From positions 1-53,313 of the forward strand of contig JAIOPX010000164.1 in assembly GCA_021413705.1 (NCBI GenBank): 53,313 nt of DNA, read 5' to 3'. Below are positions 38,321-48,103 of this stretch, in pieces. How positions within the stretch are numbered: the first letter of the stretch is position 1; each line of letters begins with the position of its first letter. The stretch comes from Planctomycetota bacterium (GTDB taxonomy: Bacteria; Planctomycetota; Planctomycetia; Pirellulales; UBA7805). A program made the position numbers and the translations under genes. A model generated the notes under the pieces. That model saw nothing but the letters and a program-made list of their open reading frames with translations, made no database searches and was not told the origin of the DNA.

Positions 38321-38875
38321 ATGTCCACCACAACTCCCATGACTGCCGAGCAGTTGATACACCTTCACTCCGATGGTCGGTGCGAGTTAGTCGCGGGAGA
38401 ACTGCACATGATGTCTCCATCAGGATGGAAGCACGGCAGAATTGTCGGGCGTATTCATGGGTTGCTTTGGAACCATGTATCGCAGAATAAGTTGGGGGAG
38501 GTTTTCGGCGCTGAGACCGGGTTCTGGATTGGACGCGACCCCGATACGGTTCGTGCCCCGGACGTGGCCTTCATTGCTCGTGAAAACCTTCCAGAGAAAG
38601 ACCCTGCTGAGGCGTTCTGGCCCGGCGCTCCAGATTTGGCAGTGGAGGTTGTTTCTCCTGGTGATAGCCCACGTGAAGTCAAAGAAAAGTCTGAGGCTTG
38701 GATCGCCGCAGGGGTCAAGCTCTTGTGGGTCGTCGATCCCAAATTCGAGTGCGTGACGGTCTGTCGCTCGGCGTCCGACGTGGAGACCAAGGCGGGTTCC
38801 GACGTGCTTGAAGGCGGCGAGGTCGTCCGGGGCTTCCGCTGCTCGGTGGCCGATATTTTTGCACCTCTGGCCTGA
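38321..38875 (+). CDS. Uma2 family (DUF820) endonuclease-like protein, second copy
   Basis: A 184-aa Uma2-type protein: DGRCELVAGELHMMSPSGWKHGRIVGRIHGLLWNHV, GEVFGAETGFWIGRDPDTVRAPDVAFIARENLP, and PDLAVEVVSPGDSPREVKEKSEAWIAAGVKLLWVVDPK. The key D and E-x-K are conserved. It resembles the 34091 gene in layout and motif, and is probably an older paralogue since the sequences differ in many places. Confidence 0.82.
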   Translation: MSTTTPMTAEQLIHLHSDGRCELVAGELHMMSPSGWKHGRIVGRIHGLLWNHVSQNKLGEVFGAETGFWIGRDPDTVRAPDVAFIARENLPEKDPAEAFWPGAPDLAVEVVSPGDSPREVKEKSEAWIAAGVKLLWVVDPKFECVTVCRSASDVETKAGSDVLEGGEVVRGFRCSVADIFAPLA

Positions 38876-38952
38876 TCCGGTTGTTGGGACTACCGGGACC
38901 GTTGTTCCGTTTCTCGCGGCCTGCTATTCTGCCGCTGCTGAGTGGATGGAAT

Positions 38953-38975
38953 GCTCTAGGAAGGAATTCTAGAGC
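38953..38975. repeat. Short palindrome
   Basis: GCTCTAG and CTAGAGC arms, 9 nt apart, in the gap before the terC gene. Probably part of a small repeat unit with the purine-rich repeat at 38987. Confidence 0.35.
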
Positions 38976-38986
38976 GTCCCCGCAGA

Positions 38987-39020
38987 CCCTCCCCCGGCCC
39001 CTCCCTGGAAGGGAGGGGAG
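38987..39020. repeat. CCCTCCCC/GGGAGGGG palindromic repeat
   Basis: CCCTCCC...CCCCTCCCTGGAAGGGAGGGGAG, a hairpin with a pyrimidine-rich arm and a purine-rich arm, 50 bp upstream of terC. The same unit with few changes occurs at 43103-43140 inside a coding gene. Confidence 0.65.
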
Positions 39021-39071
39021 TTTTATTGGGCGGGAAGTTAGCAGACTTAATTTGCTTGCTGGAAATTAACC

Positions 39072-39830
39072 ATGCTCGACTCAACGAATTGGATCATCCC
39101 ACTGATCACCCTCACGCTCATGGAGATCGTGCTGGGGATCGACAACATTATCTTTATCGCCATTGTGGCCGGGCGGCTGCCGCAGCATCAGCAGCACAGG
39201 GCACGGCAGTTGGGGCTGGCGGCGGCGCTAGTCACACGGTTGTTGTTGCTGTTTGTGCTGACATTCATCCTGGGTTTACAACACGTCATAGCTTTTACCT
39301 TGCCGATTGCCGGGCTCGATCCCAAGGTCGTTGAAATTTCCTGGCGCGACGTGATTTTGATCGTGGGCGGGTTGTTCTTGATCGCAAAAAGCGTGTATGA
39401 AATTCACGACAAATTGGAAGGGGCGGAGGAGAAGCCCCTGCTTGGCAAGGGCGCCTCATTTGGTGGCACGCTCGTTCAGATCGCTCTGTTGGATATTGTC
39501 TTTTCGCTCGACTCGGTCATCACGGCCGTAGGGATGGCCAAGCAGCTCTGGGTCATGATCGTGGCCATGGTCATCGCCGTGGGAATCATGCTCTTCGCCG
39601 CCGGACCGATCAGCAACTTTGTTCACAAGCATCCGACGCTGAAGATGCTGGCCCTGAGCTTTTTGATCCTGATCGGCGTGATGCTATTGGCCGAAGGGTT
39701 CGAGCAACACATCAATCGCGGCTACATTTATTTTGCGATGGCGTTTGCTGTGACCGTGGAAATGCTGAATCTGCGACTCAGAGCAGGAGCCAAAGCGGTC
39801 GAGCTGCACGAACCACCGCCAGTGAAGTGA
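39072..39830 (+). CDS. TerC family integral membrane protein
   Basis: A 252-aa integral membrane protein with seven to eight helices of the TerC family. Conserved acidic intramembrane pairs are in MEIVLGIDNIIFIAIVAGRLP and QIALLDIVFSLDSVITAVGM. TerC/Alx proteins are metal-ion exporters or homeostasis factors (Mn). The C-terminus is short. Start ATG 39072. The ends of the 38987 repeat lie close to its 5' side. Confidence 0.9.
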   Translation: MLDSTNWIIPLITLTLMEIVLGIDNIIFIAIVAGRLPQHQQHRARQLGLAAALVTRLLLLFVLTFILGLQHVIAFTLPIAGLDPKVVEISWRDVILIVGGLFLIAKSVYEIHDKLEGAEEKPLLGKGASFGGTLVQIALLDIVFSLDSVITAVGMAKQLWVMIVAMVIAVGIMLFAAGPISNFVHKHPTLKMLALSFLILIGVMLLAEGFEQHINRGYIYFAMAFAVTVEMLNLRLRAGAKAVELHEPPPVK

Positions 39831-39833
39831 TTC

Positions 39834-40787
39834 TTATTCTTCCGGCACAAAGAACTTGTACGCCGGATTCTTTGGATTGAAATCCTGGTCCGTCAAGCCG
39901 ACGTTGAGCTTCACGTTGACGTACGTGAACTCTTCTAGCAGAGGTGGCTCGGCGCCGGCTTCTTTGGGCCAACTGTAGGCTGCGTAGCGCACCGGCATTT
40001 CCAGTTGCTGGTCTACAAAGATTTGCGCTTTGTGGAACTTGATCCCGTCGCGCTGGACGGGGAACACCACTTCGATGAAGCGGCATACCCGGCCGTCGAT
40101 CTTCGCTCCTTCAGCCACGCGCACCTGGCATTCGCGGCGACTGTCGAGTTCCATGTGCTTCACGCCGTCTTGAATCAGCCGTTCGGCCAGATTGAGCATG
40201 CCGATCTCACTGATCGGATATCGCGTCCGCTCCATGGCCCGGGGACTCTTCAAAGGAACAGTGAGCGTGAATGTCCGCAGATTGCCTTCGCCCCCCTTGG
40301 TGGCCATCAGGTTGTTGTAGTTTTTGCCCTGGGTCCAAACGACTTCGCGGCCTTCAATTTTGGTTGGCGCAAACCATTTCATATAGACTCCCATCGGCAC
40401 CGGAGAACCGGCCGATGATAAACCCGGCTGGCGGAGCTTTACGTCGATCACTTCGTGCAACAGCAGCCGGCCGTCGATCCGTTCCCGCTTTACCAGCCGG
40501 CACTTGTAGTCCTGCACCTTGGCCGAGAGCTTGCCGTGCGTTTCCAACGCATATCGCAGCACTGGCATCAGCGGATGCTCGGCCGCGGCCGGGCCAGCCA
40601 CTTTGGCTTCGAACGACACTGCGCCGGCAATCTGCTGGCGGAGGATATCGTGCTGTTTCAGCAGTGGTGAAACCGTTGCCGGTTCGGAGACGGCCACCTG
40701 ATTGCTGGCGGGCGTCTGACCAGCGGCACGCTCAACGGAAACGGCCGGGCCAACCAGGACGAACAGAACAGCCGCGTTGCAGGCCAT
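39834..40787 (-). CDS. DUF1571 family secreted protein
   Basis: A 317-aa protein with a probable signal peptide (ACNAAVLFVLVGPAVSVERAAG). The rest matches the DUF1571 pattern: YALETHGKLSAKVQDYKCRLVKRERIDGRLLLHEVIDVKLRQ, GVYMKWFAPTKIEGREVVW, and RYAAYSWPKEAG with LTDQDFNPKNPAYKF at the end. This resembles LolA-like lipoprotein folding. Start ATG 40787 is chosen for the signal peptide; a GTG 24 nt upstream and a longer frame are also open. Ends 4 bp after terC in the convergent direction. Confidence 0.8.
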   Translation of the reverse strand: MACNAAVLFVLVGPAVSVERAAGQTPASNQVAVSEPATVSPLLKQHDILRQQIAGAVSFEAKVAGPAAAEHPLMPVLRYALETHGKLSAKVQDYKCRLVKRERIDGRLLLHEVIDVKLRQPGLSSAGSPVPMGVYMKWFAPTKIEGREVVWTQGKNYNNLMATKGGEGNLRTFTLTVPLKSPRAMERTRYPISEIGMLNLAERLIQDGVKHMELDSRRECQVRVAEGAKIDGRVCRFIEVVFPVQRDGIKFHKAQIFVDQQLEMPVRYAAYSWPKEAGAEPPLLEEFTYVNVKLNVGLTDQDFNPKNPAYKFFVPEE

Positions 40788-41173
40788 GCGATGAAAAACT
40801 GAGAGTACCACACCAAACCTCGGAGCAAAGGAGTCGGAACAGGGCGCTCGCTCGATTGCGTCAGCGCAGGCAATTCTACTGCGCGGCCCTGGTTTGACGA
40901 AAGCATTTATGAGAAAAATCCATGCCGATTTACCTGCCTGAAGGCCGATAACCCGGTGCAAGGCATGCATCCAGAAAACCGGCCTTAACTGGCAAGGGTT
41001 CGCCAAGCCGGGACTTTATCCATAAGCCCCGGAAAATGCGATGTCATTTGGCTGGACACACCGGACGGACGCTAGGGCGAATACAAGCGATACGGCGCAC
41101 CCAACGCATCCTACCCGGGTGCTACAATGGAGGCCGTAGTTATCGATTGCAACGACTGTGCGGAGCAAGATTC
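40788..41173. other. Divergent intergenic region, no gene supported
   Basis: 386 bp between the DUF1571 gene (minus) and the molybdopterin oxidoreductase gene (plus). No repeat, RNA gene or protein frame that I can support; both promoters should be here. Confidence 0.45.
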
Positions 41174-43492
41174 ATGCGCAAATTGAAGACCGGCGGCGGT
41201 TGGCCGGCTGTGATGTACTCGCTGAAAAAGGGACGGGCGGCAGGCGGAATCTGGAAGTTTTTTAAGGCATTAAGCTCGAAGAATGCTTGCAAGACCTGCG
41301 CCGTGGGCATGGGTGGCCAGCGCGGGGGCATGCGGAACGAGATGGGGCGCTTTCCCGAAGTCTGCAAAAAAGCCATGCAGGCCATGGCGGCCGACATGCA
41401 GGGGGCTGTCAAGAGCGACTTCTTCGCCACCTATTCGATTCCTCAATTGCAGAAGTTTTCGCCACGCGAATTGGAATACTCCGGCCGCCTCACGCAACCC
41501 GTGATCCTGCACAAGGGGGCCGACTATTATCAGCCGATCGAGTGGGACGAGGCGCTGCGGCGGATTGCCGACCAGCTCAAGGCCACCCTGCCGGACGAGA
41601 CGTTTTGGTACTTCAGCGGCCGAAGCAGCAACGAAGCCGGCTTCCTGCTGCAACTCTTCGCGAGGCTCTACGGCACCAACAACGTCAACAATTGCAGTTT
41701 CTATTGCCATCAGGCCAGCGGTGTGGGCTTAAGCAGCGTCACGGGAAGCGGCACGGCGACTCTCACGCTGGAAGACGTTGAGCACACCGATCTCGTGTTC
41801 ATCATTGGCGGCAACCCGGCCAGCAACCATCCGCGTCTGATGACCTTGCTGAAGAACATTCGTCGTCGCAATGGCCAGGTGATTGTCATTAACCCGGTCA
41901 TTGAGACGGGGCTGGTCAACTTTAGCGTGCCGAGCGATCCGATCAGCCTCCTGTTTGGCACCAAGATCGCCACGCAGTACATCCAGCCCCACATTGGCGG
42001 AGACATGGCGCTCCTGACGGGAATCGCCAAGCGCATCGACGAGATGGGGGCGATCGACGAGCGGATGCTGACTGAGCATTGCGAAGGCTGGCCCGAACTG
42101 GCGGCTCACTTGCGATCCGTCACCTGGGACGAAATCTGCCGCAAGTCGGGCATAGGCAAGCAGGAGATCGACCAGGCGGCCGAAACCTATGCGGCAGCCA
42201 AGACCGCCGTTTTCGCTTGGACGATGGGAATCACGCACCATGCCAACGGCGTGGAAAACGTGCAGATGATTTCCGCGTTGGCCTTGATGCGCGGCATGGT
42301 CGGCCGGCCTCATGCAGGCTTGCTGCCGATCCGCGGTCATTCCAACGTCCAGGGCATTGGCTCGATGGGGGTAACGCCAAAGCTCAAAGACGCCATTTTT
42401 GATCGCTTGCAGTCACACTATGGCGTAAGACTCCCCACCACGGCCGGCCTCGATACGTTGGCCTGCATGGAGGGGGCGGACGCCGGCCGGTTGAAGTTTG
42501 GCTTCTGCCTGGGCGGAAACCTCTATGGCTCCAATCCCGACGCCACGTTCGCGGCCAAGTCGCTCTCGAAGCTCAAAATGTTGGTGTATCTCAACACAAC
42601 GCTTAACACGGGCCATGCCCACGGATTGGCCGAAGAGACGATTATTTTACCCGTGCTGGCTCGAGACGAAGAGCCGCAATCGACGACGCAAGAGTCGATG
42701 TTTAACTTCGTGCGGCTCAGCGACGGCGGCCCGACGCGCCACGCCGGACTGAAAAGCGAAGTGGAAATCATCGCCACTATGGCGGCCGACACGCTTGGTA
42801 CGAGCGGCCCAATCGACTGGAACGCCATGCAGACTACTGGCAAAATTCGTGACATGATTGCCAACGTCGTGCCGGGGTTCGAGCAGCTTCGCGATATCGG
42901 GGAGACCAAACAAGAATTCCAGATCGACGGACGGACGTTCCATGAGCCGAAGTTCCCGACGCCGAGCGGGAAGGCGCGGTTGTTTGCCTGTCCCTTGCCG
43001 GAGTTGGTGGGGGAGAGTTGCAATGATGGAAATCAAACCCCTCTCCCCTTTGGGGAGAGGCTGGGAGAGGGGGCAGGGGCGCAGATCCATGCTGAGCCGC
43101 AACCCTCCCCCAACCCCTCCCTAACAGGGAGGGGAGTTTTTGCCACGCTACGGCTCATGACCGTCCGCAGCGAGGGGCAGTTCAATACGGTCGTGTACGA
43201 AGACTACGACCTGTACCGCGGTCAGGATCGAAGAGACATCATCCTGCTGCATCCAGACGACATCGCGCGGCTGGGGCTGCAAGCCGAGCAGCGGGTGACC
43301 GTGCGGAGCGAAACGGGAGCAATGCCGAATATTCTGGTCCGCAGCTTTCCGGAAATCCGTGCAGGCAATGCACTCATGTATTACCCGGAAGCGAATGTGC
43401 TGGTCACAAGATCAGTCGATCCGCTCTCCAAAACGCCGGCGTTTAAGAATGTGCTGGTGACTCTGGAAGCCCGGATGCCGGTTGCGGTTTAG
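41174..43492 (+). CDS. FdhF/YdeP-type molybdopterin oxidoreductase with repeat-derived insert
   Basis: A 772-aa protein of the molybdopterin oxidoreductase family, similar to the alpha subunit of formate dehydrogenase-like YdeP proteins. An N-terminal cysteine cluster (NACKTCAVGMGGQRGG...VCKK, about 37-64) could bind an Fe-S cluster; NNCSFYCHQASGVGL (about 175-189) carries the possible Mo-ligand Cys; the C-terminal domain is LGLQAEQRVTVRSETG. Residues about 622-656 are encoded by two adjacent palindromic repeats inserted in frame (43038-43072 and 43103-43140), between LVGES and the MTVRSEG start of the last domain. The substrate is not certain. Start ATG 41174 has no strong ribosome site. Confidence 0.85.
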   Translation: MRKLKTGGGWPAVMYSLKKGRAAGGIWKFFKALSSKNACKTCAVGMGGQRGGMRNEMGRFPEVCKKAMQAMAADMQGAVKSDFFATYSIPQLQKFSPRELEYSGRLTQPVILHKGADYYQPIEWDEALRRIADQLKATLPDETFWYFSGRSSNEAGFLLQLFARLYGTNNVNNCSFYCHQASGVGLSSVTGSGTATLTLEDVEHTDLVFIIGGNPASNHPRLMTLLKNIRRRNGQVIVINPVIETGLVNFSVPSDPISLLFGTKIATQYIQPHIGGDMALLTGIAKRIDEMGAIDERMLTEHCEGWPELAAHLRSVTWDEICRKSGIGKQEIDQAAETYAAAKTAVFAWTMGITHHANGVENVQMISALALMRGMVGRPHAGLLPIRGHSNVQGIGSMGVTPKLKDAIFDRLQSHYGVRLPTTAGLDTLACMEGADAGRLKFGFCLGGNLYGSNPDATFAAKSLSKLKMLVYLNTTLNTGHAHGLAEETIILPVLARDEEPQSTTQESMFNFVRLSDGGPTRHAGLKSEVEIIATMAADTLGTSGPIDWNAMQTTGKIRDMIANVVPGFEQLRDIGETKQEFQIDGRTFHEPKFPTPSGKARLFACPLPELVGESCNDGNQTPLPFGERLGEGAGAQIHAEPQPSPNPSLTGRGVFATLRLMTVRSEGQFNTVVYEDYDLYRGQDRRDIILLHPDDIARLGLQAEQRVTVRSETGAMPNILVRSFPEIRAGNALMYYPEANVLVTRSVDPLSKTPAFKNVLVTLEARMPVAV
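43038..43140. repeat. Two palindromic repeats inside a coding sequence
   Basis: 43038-43072 is CCCTCTCCCC...GGGGAGAGG followed by GGGAGAGGG; 43103-43140 is CCCTCCCCC...CCCTCCCTAACAGGGAGGGGAG, closely similar to 38987-39020 in a non-coding gap. Their total length and the spacer are in frame, so the molybdopterin oxidoreductase reading frame continues through both without a stop. Confidence 0.75.
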
Positions 43493-43516
43493 TTGCAACC
43501 GGTGCGTGACCGCCGA

Positions 43517-45040
43517 CTATGGTGCCTGCGGAGCTTCCAGTTTCAAATCATCCCAATAGTAGGTCACTGCTCCAGGACCGGCGCCGGCATAGCAGTCTAC
43601 ACTCCAGTTGATGACATAGTCATCATTGGTGATGGTCCGCATGTTCTGACGGTCGATAATCAGCAGGCCATCCTGCTTCAACCAGGTGGATCCCCCGGTT
43701 ACTTTGCTGTTGGTGTACCACTCCAGCTTGATCCACTTGCCTAGCGGGAGATAAACGCGAGACTGGCTGGGTATGTTTTGATTGACCCAATACCTCTCCC
43801 CTATAATCCAGTTGTAAATGTAGAGGTACGGCCCGTTGGAGTCGCTAGCGATCGAAAGGTAGATTGTCGGGTCCACGAAGGGGGAGGCTCCCACGGTCAG
43901 CCGCTCTTTGAGTTGCTGCAGGTTCCACCATGGTCCTATGTTCTGCCAAGGAAAATCCGTTGGCAGATAGAGATAAGATGTGGCGTAGAGTTCGTCGGGC
44001 AAGGCTGTGTTGTCCTGCTGGCTGGTGATGAAACACCGGGCGCCGCTCGAACCATCCGCCGTCAAATTTTGCTTGAGCACCCAATTTCCGCTCTTGGCGA
44101 ATCCCACCTGAGCCATTTCCGTATGCCCAGTGCCATTGTCGTAGATCGCCTGCCGGCCGAAGTTCCAGGTGGAGATGTTTCCGCTCTCGTGATTCGTAGA
44201 CCAGATCAGGCGCCGATCTGTCGGTGGATCCGGATTGCCGGTTGTGCCGCCCGTCGTGGTGCCGGTTGTTGTTCCGGTAGAACCGCCGGTAGTCGTGCTA
44301 CCTGTCGTGGAAGTTCCCGTGGTAGTGCCGGAAGTTGTTGTAGAGCCTGTCGTCGTGACGCTGGTTGTTGTGCCTCCCGTGGTTGCAGCTCCAGCTGTTG
44401 TCCCAGACCCCACTGGCAAGCCGGTCTGCGTTCCGACGAGATTGGTGCAGCCGACAAGATTGACGCCTGAATCTGCAAAGGGGCGCCAATATCGGGTAAA
44501 ATAGCCGCATGAGCGAGGATCGATCTTGCTCGATTCGCAAGTCTCCACATGGCCGTCATAGCACAATACGTTTTGCTGCTGGAAATGCCGAGGCGCCTGC
44601 TGTGCAGGCCAGGCACTTTCTAGCTGTGCCAATGATTGCCCCACGACAACTGCTTCGGTTGCTTTGTAATCCAAGAGTACGATCCGCTCAGAGTCCTGAG
44701 CGCCAAATCGCCAGGCATGCGAATTGAGCCCGTAACTGGAGGTCAAGGGTCGCTCGGTATCGTCCGGGCAGAAAAAAACATTGGCGGCCCCTTCCAGATA
44801 ACCGCCAACACGAACCGTCCACTGGGTACCTCGGATCGGACGGCGAGTATCGCGGCTGTTCCCTCTCGTCCAACCGCTGAAGATTTGCGTTTGGTTGCTG
44901 GCGCATTGTTTTTGACGCGCCGAGGCACGGGCCGTGCCGATGGCTGGCACCAAAAGTGCGACTAGGATGACGATCACGGCGATCACAACGAGCAACTCGA
45001 CCAGCGTAAATCCGCTGGAAGTGTTACGGGCTGGCGCCAT
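43517..45040 (-). CDS. Pseudopilin N-terminus fused through Thr/Gly linker to a jelly-roll-like domain
   Basis: A 507-aa protein with an N-terminal type IV pilin signal: [25 protein letters not shown] (cleavage after Gly10, Glu at +5), then a DUF1559-like beta region ([20 protein letters not shown]..., ...[10 protein letters not shown]) up to about residue 200. Residues 212-269 are a Thr/Gly/Ser-rich linker from a degenerate ACGACTGG-type tandem repeat. Residues 275-507 resemble a concanavalin-like (polysaccharide lyase) domain, with [39 protein letters not shown] near the end. Start ATG 45040. Acts on the cell surface or outside; ligand unknown. Confidence 0.75.
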   Translation of the reverse strand: MAPARNTSSGFTLVELLVVIAVIVILVALLVPAIGTARASARQKQCASNQTQIFSGWTRGNSRDTRRPIRGTQWTVRVGGYLEGAANVFFCPDDTERPLTSSYGLNSHAWRFGAQDSERIVLLDYKATEAVVVGQSLAQLESAWPAQQAPRHFQQQNVLCYDGHVETCESSKIDPRSCGYFTRYWRPFADSGVNLVGCTNLVGTQTGLPVGSGTTAGAATTGGTTTSVTTTGSTTTSGTTTGTSTTGSTTTGGSTGTTTGTTTGGTTGNPDPPTDRRLIWSTNHESGNISTWNFGRQAIYDNGTGHTEMAQVGFAKSGNWVLKQNLTADGSSGARCFITSQQDNTALPDELYATSYLYLPTDFPWQNIGPWWNLQQLKERLTVGASPFVDPTIYLSIASDSNGPYLYIYNWIIGERYWVNQNIPSQSRVYLPLGKWIKLEWYTNSKVTGGSTWLKQDGLLIIDRQNMRTITNDDYVINWSVDCYAGAGPGAVTYYWDDLKLEAPQAP

Positions 45041-45488
45041 GGGACAGCTCTCGGGAGGAGTGGTAAGTCCCCAATGTAGTGAGCGTTGCGAAAATCGACG
45101 CACTTGCTGATATTGCCTGTCTGCCTTCCGGCGGAGATTGTGAGTTCGCGTTGCGCATGGCCGCAAGGCATCTGAGCCCGGCGAACATTCCGACGATCCG
45201 CAGCGCAATCCCAGTTTCGTAGATCTAACTTGGGTGCCTAGCGGAGTCAGTTAGCCATAGTAACGCCCGCTTTGCGAGTGTAAAGATGGGCAAAAGAGAT
45301 AATCTTTGCGTCCCCACCTACTGGGTCATGGGCATAAGGGCATTTTGTTTGACTCTTGTCTGAGTTATCCCATTACAGCGGTAGGGTTTAGGGCGATTCT
45401 CCTGAGCCCCTGATCTGGCAGAAAAGTAAGAATTGAATACGGCAAGCACCATTGAATGGTCGAGTGCTTGTCTGACTGGCTCAGTCAT
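45041..45488. other. Intergenic region, no gene supported
   Basis: 448 bp between the pseudopilin-fusion gene and the end of mutS, both on the minus strand. No repeat or RNA gene seen. Part of it is relatively AT-rich (about 45240-45440). Confidence 0.4.
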
Positions 45489-48028
45489 CTAGCGTGGTTT
45501 ATTCTGGCCAGCCGCTGTGAGTTGTTCTTGCCATCGCGATATCCTTTGGAGAGCCTCGAGCGGCGTGAGTTGATTAGCGTCCACACGGCGGATCTCATCC
45601 AGCAGCGGATGTTCGGCCGCTTCAAACAGTGTCAGTTGCAATTCCTTGGCGCGGCTGCGCTCCTTGCGGGCAATCTTGGGTCGGCCGGCGCCGTCGAGGT
45701 GCTCGTCCTCCAACTTCGCCATGATCTCTTTCGCCCGGTCGTTGACCACGCGCGGCACGCCAGCCAACCGGGCCACATGGATGCCATAGCTCTTGTCCGC
45801 AGCACCGTCGATAATCTGGTGCAGAAAAACCACCTGGTCTTCCCACTCGCGCACCGCCACATTGAGATTAGCTACGCCCGTGAGCAGCGTCGCCAGGTCG
45901 GTCAACTCGTGGTAATGGGTGGCAAAAAGCGTGCGGCAGCCGATGTGATCGTGCAAATACTCCACAATGCTCCAGGCCAGCGAGACTCCGTCATAGGTGC
46001 TGGTGCCGCGGCCGATCTCGTCCAGGATCACCAGGCTGCGATCGGTGGCCGTGTTGAGGATCCTCGCGGTTTCGACCATCTCGACCATGAACGTGCTTTG
46101 GCCGCGAGCCAATTCGTCGCTCGCGCCGACGCGGGCAAAGATTCGATCGGCCAACCCGATCGTGGCCTGCTTGGCCGGCACGAAACTGCCGATCTGCGCC
46201 ATGATGGCCATCAGCGCCACTTGGCGAATATAGGTACTCTTACCCGCCATATTGGGCCCGGTAATCAGCAAAATCAACCGCTCGGTGCCGTCGATCTGCG
46301 TGTCGTTGGGGACAAACGTGCCGTCAGGCAAGAGCGAGTCCAGCACCGGATGCCGCCCCTCGACAATCGACATCACCGGTTCAGCCACCACCTGGGGGCG
46401 GCAATAGCTGCGTTGCCGCGCGAGATGTGCCAGCCCTGTGAGTACGTCGATCTCGGCCAACACGGCGGCCGTTCCCCGCAAACGCTTAGCTTCCAGAGCC
46501 ACTGCATCGCGCAGTTCAATCAGCAGTCGGTGCTCCAGTTCCTTCGATTTCTCGTCGGCCGAAAGAACCTTCTCCTCGTATTCTTTGAGTTCCGGCGTGA
46601 TATAGCGCTCAGCGCCGGTGAGCGTCTGTTTGCGGATGTAATCGGCGGGCACCTTGTCGCGGTGGGCGTGCGTCACCTCCAGATAGTAGCCAAATACCTT
46701 GTTGTAGCCCACCTTGAGGCTGGGGATCTTGGAACGCTCTGCTTCCGCCGCCTGGTAGTTGGCAATCCACTGCTTTCCGCCCCGGGTCAATTCACGAAGT
46801 TCGTCGAGTTCCGCTCGAAAGCCGGGTCTGATAAACTCGCCATCGCGACTTGAGAGCGGACAGTCATCCACCAGGGCCGCTTCCAGTTTGGCGCGAGTTT
46901 CTGGACAAAGATCGAGCCGCTCTTCCAACTGTGATAAGAGCGGACTTTTGCGCCCGGTGAGCTTGGCCTTGAGCTTGGGCAATCCCGCCAGTGTCCGACC
47001 CAGGTAGTTCAAATCTCGCGGCGACGCCCGGCCGGTGGTTGCCCTGCCAACGAGCCGCTCCATGTCGTAAACCTCGGCCAACATGCCGCGCACCGCTTCC
47101 ACCAGAGCTGACGCCTCCACTAGTTCCGCCACGGCGTCCAACCGCTCGTTGACGGGCTCCACGGCACAGAGCGGATTGGCAATCCAATCGGCCAACATCC
47201 GCGAACCCATGGCGGTGACCGCTTGATCGATCACAGCCAGGAGCGAACCTTCACGGCCTCCTTCACGGATGGTGCGGCTGATTTCCAAGCTGCGGCGCGT
47301 GGCTTCATCGATTTGAAGCCGGTCGCCGGCTCTCAGTGGCGAAAGCCGATCGATGTGCCGTCGGCCGTTTCAAAACCAAAGCCTTCCAAGCTCGCCACGC
47401 CAAAATGCCCGGTGAGTGCGTCGGTGGCCGCCTGGGTGGAGAACATCCAACCCGGCCGGCGCGTGACGGCCATACTTCGCCCGGAAATCTCTGGCAATGG
47501 CTCGGCTTCCTCAGGCAGCAAACACTCGGCAGGGGCGATGCGGGCCAACTCGTCGCGAAGCCGCGCGGCTGGCGCCGTGCAGGCCCAAAAACGTCCGGTC
47601 GAGACATCGATCCAAGCCAGCCCTGCCACATCATCGGCCATGGCTACCGCTGCTAGAAAATTGCTCTCCTTGGGGTCTAATAGAGCATCATCGGTCACGG
47701 TGCCCGGCGAGACGACGCGCGTCAGCTCCCGTTTGACCAGCCCCTTGGCCTGCTTGGGATCCTCCACCTGATCGCAAACAGCTACTCGCAGCCCGCTGGC
47801 GATCAGCTTGGCCAAGTAGCCGTCGAGCTGATGGTAGGGAAACCCTGCCATCGGCACGCCGTTTTCTCCTTTATCGCGGCTGGTAAGCGACAGCCCCAGG
47901 AGCGCCGCGGCCTTGCGGGCATCCTCAAAGAACAGTTCATAAAAATCCCCCATACGAAATAGCAGCAAGGCATCGCCCGCGGCGGCCTTGGCGTCTTGAT
48001 ACTGCTGCATCATGGGGGTCAATTGCAT
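45489..48028 (-). pseudogene. mutS: DNA mismatch repair protein MutS, broken in two frames
   Basis: MutS binds base mismatches and starts repair with ATP. The N-terminal part (48028 to stop at 47333, 231 aa) has the mismatch-binding FYELFFEDA motif and the connector domain start. The C-terminal part (stop at 45489, readable upstream to about 47330) has the ATPase: GPNMAGKSTYIRQVALMAIMAQIGSFVPAK, DRIFARVGASDELARGQSTFMVEM, VILDEIGRGTSTYDG and FATHYHEL. The frame changes between FETADG and HIDRLSPLRAGDRLQIDEATRRSLEISRTI. Compared with E. coli MutS, about 21-23 residues (the [22 protein letters not shown] stretch) are missing at this point. So this is a small frame-changing deletion in the core, or an assembly error. 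Confidence 0.8.
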
Positions 48029-48103
48029 CGCGTTATGCTAACGCGATGGAGCAATCATCCGCAAGATGCGGCCCCAGAAGCCCCCAAGTGAAAGCAGTCA
48101 CGT

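Noticed and set aside
40788..41173. Possible molybdenum-cofactor riboswitch ahead of the molybdopterin oxidoreductase
   Set aside because: I looked for a conserved structured leader and found no recognisable stem pattern.
45456..46853. Plus-strand frame of 465 codons opposite mutS
   Set aside because: It lies opposite the clear MutS ATPase domain and has no domain of its own.
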